Assembly (NCBI GenBank): GCA_031266495.1
Contig: JAISAX010000073.1
Span: forward strand, 1-11,721
Direction of reading: 5' to 3'
Origin: Opitutaceae bacterium
Lineage (GTDB): Bacteria > Verrucomicrobiota > Verrucomicrobiae > Opitutales > Opitutaceae
DNA: 11,721 nucleotides
The notes beneath the pieces are model-generated. The model saw nothing but the letters and a program-made list of their open reading frames with translations. It was not told where the DNA came from and did no database searches. Numbering within the stretch: the first letter of the stretch is position 1; each line of letters opens with the position of its first letter. The position numbers were made by a program, and so were the translations under genes. This document shows positions 1 through 6,123 of the stretch, one piece after another.

Positions 1-33
1 TTACCAGCTGACGTTACGCGGTGCCTCCCCCCT

Positions 34-135
34 CGTAGGGGCTTCGCTTGCGAAGCCCGCGAGGACCTGACCACACAACGGGAAATACACCAATTTTGTC
101 CGCCTGGCGCGGGCGTCGCAAGCGACGCCCCTACG
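34..135. repeat. Inverted pair of palindromic repeats (REP/BIME-like)
   Basis: Two 28-bp units, 34-61 and 108-135, are inverted copies of each other around a 46-nt spacer. Each unit is itself a hairpin: GGGCTTCGC/GCGAAGCCC (39-47 with 50-58) and GGGCGTCGC/GCGACGCCC (111-119 with 122-130), each with a 2-nt centre. Read in the same orientation the units differ at only two positions, and these face each other in the stem (T-A in one, G-C in the other), so pairing is kept. The layout resembles bacterial interspersed mosaic elements. It lies 3' of the autotransporter gene. What mobilises or uses it is unknown. Confidence 0.7.
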
Positions 136-187
136 GTCGATCCGCATACCTTCAGTTACCAGGAGATGTTATGTGTATGTTTGAGAA

Positions 188-246
188 GTGGCGCGGGGCA
201 GGAAGCCCGTGCCACTCACGGAAGCGGGCGAGACGCCCGCGCCACG
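188..246. repeat. Tandem hairpin repeat, copy 1
   Basis: Two adjacent hairpins. The first pairs GTGGCGCGGG (188-197) with CCCGTGCCAC (206-215), including one G-T wobble. The second pairs GCGGGCG (224-230) with CGCCCGC (234-240) around a 3-nt loop. Both end in a shared GTGCCAC/GCGCCAC tail. The same pair in the same order recurs at 6003-6071, so this is a dispersed repeat family. It starts 31 bp downstream of the adhesin stop on the minus strand, and could help transcript termination or 3'-end stability there, though no T-run follows. Confidence 0.7.
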
Positions 247-276
247 CCCGCACCACGTCGATCGGCGTGTTTTCGG

Positions 277-2439
277 TTACCAACTGTAGTTCACGCCGGC
301 GCGGGCGATCACTTCGTCAAAATCGTCGGAGGTGGCGATTTCGGCGTTGACGATCACGCTGTCCTGTATGCGACGGGCGTAGCCGCCGGCAAGGCCGGTC
401 TTGCCGTCGTAGTGGGCGAGTCCGAATTTGGCGGCGTTTTTCTTGCCCGGATCAATCACCGGCGTCTGGAGCGCGGCTGCCATCGAGATGCCTCGCTGCA
501 GCTTCTGGATGGCCTTGTGGTGCTGGTTGAACATGCGGTTGGTGTAGTTGGCCTGGTTCTGAATGGCCGTTTCGAGGTTCGTCACGCGGGTGTCAACGCC
601 GTCGATGCGGGTGTTGAGTTCGGTGCGGAGGGCGTCGTTGGCGGTGGCAATGGCGCCCTGGACGGCGGTCTTGCCCCAGACTTCGTCGCCGTTGACGAGG
701 AGCTTGCTGCCGTTGGCGATGTCGAGGTCGATGGCGGCGCCGGTGGCGTCCTGCGCGGAGAGTTGTTGTTGCAGGACGATGTTGCCGGTGGCGGCTTCGA
801 CCACGGCCACTTCGGCAGTGATGAGGGAGTTGCCTCCGATGTGGATGTCGGTGATGGCGTTGCCGGCGGCGTCGAGGACGGGGCCGTTGCTGGCGTCCAG
901 ACGGGCTTCGGTGCGGATGAGGGCGGCGCGGGCGGCGATTTCCTGGTCGATCTTGGTGTCGAGGGCGGTGACGTCGTCGGCGTGCGCGACGAGGGCGTCG
1001 TCGATGCGGGTGTTGAGGGTGGCGACTTCGCCGGTGATGCGGGTGTCGAGTCCGGTGAGGGCGTCGGCCACGTTGGTGGCGTTGACGGTGTTGCCGGCGG
1101 CGTCGGTGATATCGACGTTCCAGCCGGTGAGGGTGCCGTCGGTGTTGACGGTGGCGCCGCCGCCGAGGATGTCGGCGGTGCTGGTGGCGGCGTTGTAGAG
1201 CTGGCCGGTGGTGGCGGCGTAACCGGTGTTGGCGGCGGTCAGATCCTTGGCCGCGACCTGGCTGAGGGTGCGGTCACCGATGGCAACGGTGTCGGCTTCG
1301 GTGGTCGTGGTGTTGGCGCCGAGGGCGACGGAGTTGGCGTGTCGGGCGTTGGCGGCGGTGCCGAGGGCGGTGCTGCCGGTGGCCTGGTCGCTGACAAAGG
1401 CGTCCGTGCCGAGGGCGATGGAGTTGTCGCTGTTCACGCGGGCGTTGCTGCCGATGGCTTGCGAGCCGGTGACGCCGAACGCGATGCTGGAGGCGGTGGC
1501 GCCGGTGGAGAAGGCGATGGCTTTGTGGGCGTCGTCGAGGTGCGTGTTGATCGCGTCGTCGGCGACTTCCGCGGCAATCACCTTGGCGCTGGCAATGTTC
1601 ACGGCCCTGGTCTGGTCGCTGTCGCCGGGGGTGACGTCGGCAAGGCCGGTGATGGCCTGGACGTTGTTGAGGGTGGTGGCGGCGCGCAGGTTGATGATGG
1701 CGTCGGTGTCGTTGACGTATTTCACGGCAACGTTGTCGAGCGTGGCGATGTCGGCGTTGATGGCGGCGACTTCGGTGGTGATTCGTCCGTCGAGCGTGGC
1801 GACTTCGTTGGTGATTCGCGTGTCAGCGGCGGTGATCTTGTCATCAAGGGCGACGAGGCCGGTGCTGGCGTCGTTCAGTCGGTCATTGATGCCGGTAATA
1901 CCGTCCGCGTTGTCGGTGATACGTCCATCGAGACCATTGATGCGCGTGTCAGCGGCGGTGATCTTGCCATCAAGGGCGACGAGGCCGGTGTCGCCGTCGT
2001 TCAGTCGGCCTTCGATGCCGGTAATATCGGTCGCGTTGGTGGTGATACGTCCGTCAAGACCGTCGATACGCGTGCCAGCGGCGGTGATCTTGCCATCAAG
2101 GGCGACGAGACCGGTGTCGCCGTCGTTCAGTCGGCCTTCGATGCCGGTGACGTCGCTGTCGAGGCCGTTGAAGTCTCTGGTGAGGATGCGGAGGTCGCTA
2201 GTGAGATCGCTGACCGTTTCATTGGTAGCATTCAACGCATCATTGGTAGCCTGCAACTGGTTGCCGGTGACGGCATCCTGGCTGCCGACGCCGATAACAC
2301 CATCAAGGACATTCACAACTTTGGTGCCGGAGGCATCGAGTGCGAAGCCGGCAGTCGCGGAAAACGCGAAGGCGGCGAGTGTAAGACCGGTGCTCAGAAG
2401 AGAACCGTGTTTCTGGATTCGAGGGGAGATCATTTTCAT
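277..2439 (-). CDS. YadA-like trimeric autotransporter adhesin (type Vc secretion)
   Basis: 720-residue surface adhesin expected to trimerise, insert its C-terminus in the outer membrane and expose a stalk and head. Seen: a signal peptide (residues 1-33, hydrophobic core then AGFA before LDASG); a degenerate neck (about 41-66, ending in a GNQL motif); a stalk of 42-residue repeats (99-210); a YadA-type head of about 14-residue repeats (about 318-390, SIALG/STALG/SVALG motifs); a neck (about 392-416, ending in TGQLYNA); further coiled-coil segments (about 455-510, 595-630); and a C-terminal YadA anchor (about 635-720) ending in the aromatic residue typical of outer-membrane beta-barrels (NYSW). 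Start: ATG at 2439 gives the intact signal peptide; a second Met at residue 3 is possible; no clear ribosome binding site. The division into domains follows the YadA/Hia family; the ligand cannot be told. The stalk and head are short for the family. Confidence 0.93.
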   Translation of the reverse strand: MKMISPRIQKHGSLLSTGLTLAAFAFSATAGFALDASGTKVVNVLDGVIGVGSQDAVTGNQLQATNDALNATNETVSDLTSDLRILTRDFNGLDSDVTGIEGRLNDGDTGLVALDGKITAAGTRIDGLDGRITTNATDITGIEGRLNDGDTGLVALDGKITAADTRINGLDGRITDNADGITGINDRLNDASTGLVALDDKITAADTRITNEVATLDGRITTEVAAINADIATLDNVAVKYVNDTDAIINLRAATTLNNVQAITGLADVTPGDSDQTRAVNIASAKVIAAEVADDAINTHLDDAHKAIAFSTGATASSIAFGVTGSQAIGSNARVNSDNSIALGTDAFVSDQATGSTALGTAANARHANSVALGANTTTTEADTVAIGDRTLSQVAAKDLTAANTGYAATTGQLYNAATSTADILGGGATVNTDGTLTGWNVDITDAAGNTVNATNVADALTGLDTRITGEVATLNTRIDDALVAHADDVTALDTKIDQEIAARAALIRTEARLDASNGPVLDAAGNAITDIHIGGNSLITAEVAVVEAATGNIVLQQQLSAQDATGAAIDLDIANGSKLLVNGDEVWGKTAVQGAIATANDALRTELNTRIDGVDTRVTNLETAIQNQANYTNRMFNQHHKAIQKLQRGISMAAALQTPVIDPGKKNAAKFGLAHYDGKTGLAGGYARRIQDSVIVNAEIATSDDFDEVIARAGVNYSW
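1810..2145 (-). repeat. 126-bp tandem repeats in the adhesin stalk
   Basis: Two full 126-bp units and a partial third encode residues 99-140, 141-182 and 183-210 of the autotransporter. On the plus strand the word GGTGATCTTG begins at 1831, 1957 and 2083, exactly 126 bp apart. 42 residues equals six heptads, so gain or loss of a unit keeps both the reading frame and the coiled-coil register. The first two copies are nearly identical and the third has diverged, which suggests recent duplication. Confidence 0.85.
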
Positions 2440-2460
2440 ATGTTCTTTGATGAAAGAAAC

Positions 2461-2580
2461 GCGGAGTTCGTCGTTATTTTCTATTTCTGTAAAGCTTAAA
2501 CTATTTCAAACAGATCACGGGAGAGGAAAAACGAGAAATGATAGCGCCTCCTATGCCCGGTTTGGGAATTTCCGGGTAAG
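2461..2580. promoter_or_regulatory. AT-richer divergent promoter region
   Basis: This stretch between the adhesin and the RHH-like gene is clearly AT-richer (especially 2471-2515) than its surroundings, as expected for divergent promoters. On the minus strand a weak candidate is TTGAAA (2504-2509), 17 bp, then AAATAG (2481-2486), pointing at the adhesin. Close to the RHH-like start is a small interrupted palindrome, CCCGG (2556-2560) and CCGGG (2572-2576), enclosing GGAATTTCC (2565-2573), a possible operator. No box is a strong match, so the region is better supported than any single site. Confidence 0.35.
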
Positions 2581-2591
2581 GTGTCCGCGAC

Positions 2592-2879
2592 ATGCCGCGG
2601 AAACGGATTCTGAAACGTCCTCAGGTAAACATCGTGTTATCTGATCCACAGCTCGCTGATATTCAGGCGATTATGGAGGAACGCGGTATCCTGCACCTTA
2701 GCGATTACGTGCGGCAAGTCATCACGCAGGATATCCGCAAATGGAGGGCCGAGCACTACGCGCAGTATTCCACGGTGCTCCAGTCCAAGGGATCTGAATT
2801 CGAGAGTTGGCTGAAATGGAAGCAGGCCAATGCAAGTCAGCCGGTATCACCATCGCCATCGCTGCCGGAGACGGGATGA
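2592..2879 (+). CDS. Small ribbon-helix-helix-like DNA-binding protein
   Basis: 95 residues with a basic N-terminus (MPRKRILKR), then a pattern fitting the RHH/CopG fold: a short beta-strand (about 10-16, PQVNIVL), helix 1 (about 18-31, DPQLADIQAIMEERG), a turn and helix 2 (about 35-52, LSDYVRQVITQDIRKW). RHH proteins bind DNA as dimers through the paired strands and act as repressors or antitoxins. The C-terminal third (about 55-95) is polar, ends in a Ser/Pro-rich tail and has no recognised fold. Start: ATG at 2592, with TAAGGTG about 8 bases upstream as a plausible ribosome binding site. It is divergent from the adhesin across 152 bp, so control of that gene and of itself is a reasonable inference. 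No toxin gene follows, which argues against a toxin-antitoxin role. Family from pattern only. Confidence 0.7.
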   Translation: MPRKRILKRPQVNIVLSDPQLADIQAIMEERGILHLSDYVRQVITQDIRKWRAEHYAQYSTVLQSKGSEFESWLKWKQANASQPVSPSPSLPETG

Positions 2880-3060
2880 GGGAAGCAAACCGTGTTTGGC
2901 GAGGCCCGAACACAGAACAAGAGACGCATGCGCTCCCCGGACCTGCCTTCTGCTTCGTTCCCGGTCGCAGGCCTTGGGGGATAGCAGGAAGAGAAGGTGG
3001 CACGGGCAGCGGCAATGGAAAGGCCGGTCGAACTGCGCCAGCCGGTGGTGAAGCAGGCGG

Positions 3061-3099
3061 CGAGCGGAAGGGAAGCGGGCGGCGAGCGGAAGGGAAGCG
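3061..3099. repeat. Short tandem repeat, 22-bp period
   Basis: CGAGCGGAAGGGAAGCG occurs at 3061-3077 and again at 3083-3099, with GGCGG between them. The last copy forms a small hairpin GAAGC/GCTTC (3094-3098 with 3103-3107). The repeat lies in the 249-bp gap 2880-3128, which otherwise shows no gene, and just 3' of the CPBP protease gene. Function unknown. Confidence 0.6.
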
Positions 3100-3128
3100 A
3101 TTGCTTCGCCGTCACCCTTTCCGCAGCC

Positions 3129-3740
3129 TCACCACACGCCCGACACGAAGCCCTGGACGAGCTTGATGACAAAGACGCCGAGGTTTTTCGCGCCGTGCGC
3201 GGCCATGCAGGGGAGCAGCGAACGGTGCGGATTCCAGCTCGCGAAGCGCACGTAATAAAACCACAGCGAACTCACGAAAACCACCGCCGTGCTGAACCAC
3301 CCCTTGAGGCCGAAGTTCCGGATCAGTTCGCCTTCCTCCCACTTCCACAGGAACGGATGCCCGGCGGCGAACAGCACTGACGCGACGAGGATGCTGCCGA
3401 CCAGCCAGGCGCGTCCCCGTTTTTCCACGACGAGGTAACCGCGGAAAATCACTTCCTCGATCACCGCCGCCATGAGCGAATAGAGACTCATGAGGAGTGT
3501 CATGGTCGATTGCTCCCCGCTGATGCCGAGCGCGACCTCGCCGGCCGTTTCGGCGCCGAGCAGGACGAGCGCGCCGGCCACTGCGATGATCGTGGCGCGT
3601 GCCGGCGCATCGGTCGCGCCGGGCAACGAACGCCGCGGATCGGCCTTGCCCGCCCGCCACAGGTTCCGGTCGGACCACCAGAGCCACGTCACGTAACCGC
3701 CGACAGCCAGCATCAGGATAACAAAAAGGGGATGATTCAT
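3129..3740 (-). CDS. CPBP-family intramembrane glutamic endopeptidase (Abi/CAAX protease-like)
   Basis: 203-residue integral membrane protein with the three CPBP (PF02517-type) motifs: EEVIFR at 95-100 (catalytic Glu pair plus Arg), FAAGH at 124-128 and HGAKN at 182-186. In Rce1-like enzymes these form a glutamate-dependent active site within the membrane. Hydrophobic segments lie at about 4-22, 50-70, 80-95, 112-127, 150-168 and 178-198. Bacterial members include bacteriocin-immunity proteins and proteases of unknown substrate; context does not decide. Start: ATG at 3740 precedes the first membrane segment; no ribosome binding site is evident. The gene stands alone, convergent with the RHH-like gene and divergent from the subtilisin-like gene across 608 bp of repeats. 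A processing role for a local peptide or prenylated protein would be guesswork. Confidence 0.88.
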   Translation of the reverse strand: MNHPLFVILMLAVGGYVTWLWWSDRNLWRAGKADPRRSLPGATDAPARATIIAVAGALVLLGAETAGEVALGISGEQSTMTLLMSLYSLMAAVIEEVIFRGYLVVEKRGRAWLVGSILVASVLFAAGHPFLWKWEEGELIRNFGLKGWFSTAVVFVSSLWFYYVRFASWNPHRSLLPCMAAHGAKNLGVFVIKLVQGFVSGVW

Positions 3741-3777
3741 GGGCGCGCACCGTAGTCATGACGGGACGAACAACAAA

Positions 3778-3831
3778 CCTGTTTTCACAGGAGCGGCGGC
3801 ATTCCTGCCGCTGCGACGACGCGAAGCGTCG
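3778..3831. repeat. Cluster of three small palindromes upstream of the CPBP gene
   Basis: Three hairpins in a row: CCTGT/ACAGG (3778-3791), GCGGCA/TGCCGC around TTCC (3796-3811), and GACGC/GCGTC around GAA (3818-3830). The first lies 38-51 bp upstream of the CPBP start and could be an operator; the others look like another dispersed palindromic repeat family. No promoter boxes could be fixed here. Confidence 0.5.
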
Positions 3832-3846
3832 CCTGGTTCTGAGGCG

Positions 3847-3898
3847 GGAAAGGGGAGGGGAGGGGGGGGGGGACGGCGAGGGGGTTCGGCGGGGGGGG
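3847..3898 (+). repeat. G-rich tracts with G-quadruplex potential
   Basis: Successive G-runs GGG, GGGG, GGGG and G11 (3862-3872) separated by one to three A, followed by G5 (3880-3884) and G8 (3891-3898). Four runs of three or more G with short loops meet the usual G-quadruplex pattern. The stretch is in the gap between the CPBP and subtilisin-like genes and belongs to the set of plus-strand G-tracts found across the window. Confidence 0.6.
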
Positions 3899-3916
3899 CC
3901 GACGGCGAGGGAGTTC

Positions 3917-4060
3917 GGCGCGGGAGCGCCTGGGACCGTCGGCATCTTGCCGGCATGCAGCGGAGTGGCATTGGCAGGATTGGCCGGAACGGCTGGCTGC
4001 CCCAGGCAGCCACTCCACCGGGGCCGGCAAGATGCCGGCGGTCCCAGGCGCTCCCGCGCC
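3917..4060. repeat. Long inverted repeat, 38-bp arms
   Basis: Arms 3917-3954 and 4023-4060 are reverse complements over 38 bp, with one exception (T3939 opposite G4038) that would be a G-U wobble in RNA. The 68-nt centre extends the palindrome: GGAGTGG (3962-3968) pairs with CCACTCC (4010-4016), and GGCTGCC (3995-4001) with GGCAGCC (4005-4011) around CCA. The result is a 144-bp near-complete cruciform or RNA hairpin. It encodes nothing evident. It could be a non-autonomous palindromic element of the REP/BIME or miniature-transposon kind; no target duplication is clear. Confidence 0.75.
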
Positions 4061-4090
4061 AATGGTCAATAGCGTCCCCTCTCCCGCCGT

Positions 4091-4257
4091 CCCCGGGTGT
4101 AATTGAAGGGGGGGGAGTGGCGGTGTTTCGTCTGACGGACAATCCAACGCCGGACGCCGGATCAAGGTAACTCCTCGTTCAATAACCGGTGTCCGATGTC
4201 CGGCGCCCGATGTCCGGCGTTTCTCCCTTTTCCCTCCGCTTTCAATTACCCCCGGGG
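4091..4257. repeat. Nested inverted-repeat element bounded by G-runs
   Basis: Outer arms 4091-4107 and 4241-4257 are 17-bp inverted copies with one mismatch, sharing the core GTAATTGAA/TTCAATTAC. Inner arms AACGCCGGAC (4146-4155) and GTCCGGCGTT (4212-4221) are perfect. Inside lies a 14-bp-period tandem repeat of CCGATGTCCGGCG (4193-4205, 4207-4219). Each outer arm abuts a G-run: G8 at 4108-4115 and the G14 described next. The symmetry suggests a miniature inverted-repeat element or a paired binding site. It occupies most of the space upstream of the subtilisin-like gene. Confidence 0.55.
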
Positions 4258-4267
4258 GGGGGGGGGG
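4249..4267 (+). repeat. C5G14 homopolymer run upstream of the subtilisin-like gene
   Basis: Five C (4249-4253) are followed by fourteen G (4254-4267), ending 81 bp before the chosen start codon. A run this long is expected to change length by slippage and could alter promoter geometry or the leader. No convincing -35/-10 pair flanks it, so a regulatory effect is only possible. It is also where sequence error is likely. Confidence 0.5.
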
Positions 4268-4348
4268 AAGGGCGGAAACCTTTTCCGTTCGCATGGCGTC
4301 CTGTTGCGGTTACATTGCCGCTCGTCTGCCCGCTCCATTCCCATTCCC

Positions 4349-5980
4349 ATGCGCATCCGTTTTCCCTTGCTGTTAACCGCCATCGCCGCCCTGGGGCTGC
4401 TCGTCGGCGCGTGGTGGTGGCGGGAGGCGCACCTGTCACAAAACGCCGGCGACGCGCGGACGGATGCCGCCGCGCCGCTCGCGCTACGGACCAGCTTCGC
4501 CGCCGGCGCCACCGGCCTGGCGGACCAGGCCAGACTCGCCGCACGGCTGGCGCAGCTTTTCCGGCGACCCGGCGTGCGGACGGACGAAGGCGTGCTGACG
4601 TTCGCGACCGAGGCCGCGTACCGCGAATTTCTCGCCCGGGCGGGCGATGCCGGCGCGGTGGTGCTGGCCCGGATCGAGGGGCTGCGCGCCGTGCGCGTGC
4701 GCGTGGACAACTATGACGCGTTTGCCGGAGCGTTGCGCGGACGCGGAGGCGATTTCGAGGCGATCGGCGCCAACCCCGTCCTGCAACCGCCCGCGCTTCC
4801 CGCGCCTCCCGCGCCGCCGTCGCCGGAGGAACGCTCCTCGTCGGGCCAGACGCCGGTCTTCGGCGGGCTGCTGTCCGCGCTCGGCTTCGAGGCGGCGGAC
4901 AACTCCGCCTGGGGCCAGGGCGTGCTCATCGCGATTCTCGATAGCGGCGTGCTCGGCGACGCGACGTTCGGCGACAACCGGGTAAAAACACTCGACATGG
5001 GCCAGGGTTTTACGGGCGCGGATTCCGCGCATGGCACCGCCGTCGCGGCCATCGCCGCCGGGGGCGACGCGAGCGCGCGCGGGGTGGCGCCGGCGGCGGA
5101 CATCCTGAGTATCCGGGTAACAGATACCGACGGACGGTCCGATCTCTTCACGGTGGCGCAGGCGATCCTGGCGGCGGCCGGGGCCGGCGCCGAGGTGATC
5201 AACGTCAGCCTCGGCGGCTACGCGACGGCGCGCTTGCTGGAGCAGGCGATTGACCAGGCGCAGGCGGCCGGCGCGGTGGTGGTGGCGTCGGCGGGCAACG
5301 ACCAGGCCGGGCAACTGGCCTGGCCCGCGGCGTATCCGCAAGTGATTTCCGTGGGAGCGACGGATGCGGCGGGCTGGCAGATGGCGTTTTCCAATTCGGG
5401 CGAACAGCTCCGGCTGACGGCTCCGGGTTACGCGATCACGACGGCGGCGGGCGGGGGCGACCGGATCTGGTTCAGCGGCACGTCGGCGAGCGCGCCGGTG
5501 GTGTCGGGCGCGATTGCGGCGCTGCTCTCGACCAACCCCTCGCTGACCGCGGCGGAGGCCGCGCAGGTGTTGCAGACGTATGCGAACGACGGCGGCACGG
5601 CGGGGCCCGATGCCGGCTACGGCAACGGCGTGGTCAACCTCGCCTGGGCGATGGATCGCGACAACGCCTCGCGGGTGGATGGCGCGGTTTCGGCCTGGGT
5701 TTTTGATGCGAAGGCGGGCACGGTGGAAGTGGTGGTGCAGAATCGTGGCGCGCAGCCGTTGTCGGGCGCCTCGCTCGCGGTAACGGTGGACGGCGCGCCG
5801 CTGCTGTATCCGCTGCTGCCACTGGAGCCGGGCGCGAGCGCGTCGGTGAAGGTGCCGGTGGCGTCGGAGCGGCTGGAGGTCAACGGCAGGATCGTTTTCC
5901 GGGCCGAGTTGGCGATGCCGCCGGGCACGCTCGACCAGGCGCCGAAAAACAACCGGGCCGCGGCCGAGCTGACAAACTGA
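4349..5980 (+). CDS. Subtilisin-like serine protease (peptidase S8), membrane-anchored or secreted
   Basis: 543 residues. An N-terminal hydrophobic segment (about 5-23, then WWWRE) acts as signal or anchor. A region of about 25-165 resembles a propeptide (conserved-looking FATEAAYREFLARAG block) followed by a Pro-rich linker. The S8 domain (about 175-440) shows the triad in order: Asp198 in ILDSGV, His228 in SAHGTAVAAIAAG and Ser379 in SGTSASAP, with oxyanion Asn317 in ASAGND. The His motif is HGTA rather than the usual HGTH; the second His is not catalytic. A C-terminal beta-sandwich of about 445-543 looks CARDB-like. Start: ATG at 4349 places the hydrophobic segment at the N-terminus; upstream extension to 4196 would run through the poly-G. 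No Shine-Dalgarno is visible. The substrate cannot be told. The stop is followed by a dispersed hairpin repeat. No operon partner. Confidence 0.92.
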   Translation: MRIRFPLLLTAIAALGLLVGAWWWREAHLSQNAGDARTDAAAPLALRTSFAAGATGLADQARLAARLAQLFRRPGVRTDEGVLTFATEAAYREFLARAGDAGAVVLARIEGLRAVRVRVDNYDAFAGALRGRGGDFEAIGANPVLQPPALPAPPAPPSPEERSSSGQTPVFGGLLSALGFEAADNSAWGQGVLIAILDSGVLGDATFGDNRVKTLDMGQGFTGADSAHGTAVAAIAAGGDASARGVAPAADILSIRVTDTDGRSDLFTVAQAILAAAGAGAEVINVSLGGYATARLLEQAIDQAQAAGAVVVASAGNDQAGQLAWPAAYPQVISVGATDAAGWQMAFSNSGEQLRLTAPGYAITTAAGGGDRIWFSGTSASAPVVSGAIAALLSTNPSLTAAEAAQVLQTYANDGGTAGPDAGYGNGVVNLAWAMDRDNASRVDGAVSAWVFDAKAGTVEVVVQNRGAQPLSGASLAVTVDGAPLLYPLLPLEPGASASVKVPVASERLEVNGRIVFRAELAMPPGTLDQAPKNNRAAAELTN

Positions 5981-6002
5981 CGTTACGCGGAGAGGCAACG
6001 CT

Positions 6003-6071
6003 CACGGGCTGGAAGCCCGTGCCACGTCGATCCGGCGGCTTCGCTGTCGGCGGGCGGGACGCCCGCGCCAC
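6003..6071. repeat. Tandem hairpin repeat, copy 2
   Basis: Same order as at 188-246: CACGGGCT/AGCCCGTG (6003-6010 with 6014-6021) then GCGGGCG/CGCCCGC (6050-6056 with 6060-6066), each around a GGA triloop and each followed by a GYGCCAC/GCCAC tail. Between them is CGTCGATCCG, a word also seen beside the copies near the left end. It begins 23 bp after the protease stop and could cap the 3' end of that transcript, but no T-run follows. Confidence 0.7.
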
Positions 6072-6089
6072 TTCCCAGGCATGCTCCGG

Positions 6090-6113
6090 CGTGCGCATGC
6101 ACGTGCACGTGCG
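6090..6113. other. 24-nt alternating purine-pyrimidine stretch with 14-bp palindrome
   Basis: Strict pyrimidine-purine alternation over 24 nt, mostly CG, TG and CA steps, the kind of sequence that can adopt Z-DNA. It contains the perfect palindrome GCACGTGCACGTGC (6099-6112). It sits 11 bp past the AraC-family stop, between two convergent genes. It may be a protein-binding site or a supercoiling sink; nothing in the sequence decides. Confidence 0.45.
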
Positions 6114-6123
6114 GCCTGCTGTG

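Noticed and set aside
1..15. Reverse-strand Asn-Val-Ser-Trp-stop at the window edge, like an adhesin C-terminus
   Set aside because: Only five codons resemble the YadA ending (NYSW); the codons before it (Arg-Pro-Ala-Glu) do not fit the anchor. Probably chance.
8..21. 14-bp exact word CTGACGTTACGCGG shared with 5977-5990
   Set aside because: One 14-bp match is near chance expectation in GC-rich DNA of this length. It does precede palindromic repeats both times, so it may be an outer part of the repeat family, but two copies do not prove it.
34..246. CRISPR-like spaced palindromes
   Set aside because: The units are inverted and of different families, spacing is irregular, and no cas genes are present.
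166..2499. 777-codon plus-strand open frame antisense to the adhesin
   Set aside because: It mirrors the adhesin on the other strand, is low-complexity Gly/Val/Asp-rich, has no signal or domain, and the minus-strand frame has clear YadA parts. Plus-strand frames 563-1198 and 1226-2644 are rejected for the same reason.
2807..3172. Several 70-120-codon frames on both strands in the 2880-3128 gap
   Set aside because: Gly/Arg-rich, overlapping real genes and the tandem repeat, with no start signals or recognisable fold.
3112..4062. 316-codon minus-strand open frame over the CPBP gene and long inverted repeat
   Set aside because: Arg/Pro-rich, out of frame with the three CPBP motifs, and its N-terminal half is translated palindromic repeat.
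4196..4348. N-terminal extension of the protease to 4196
   Set aside because: It reads through the nested repeat and G14 run and would bury the signal/anchor segment at residue 56.
4484..5998. 504-codon minus-strand open frame opposite the protease
   Set aside because: Arg/His-rich composition typical of a GC-rich shadow frame; the plus strand carries the intact S8 catalytic motifs.
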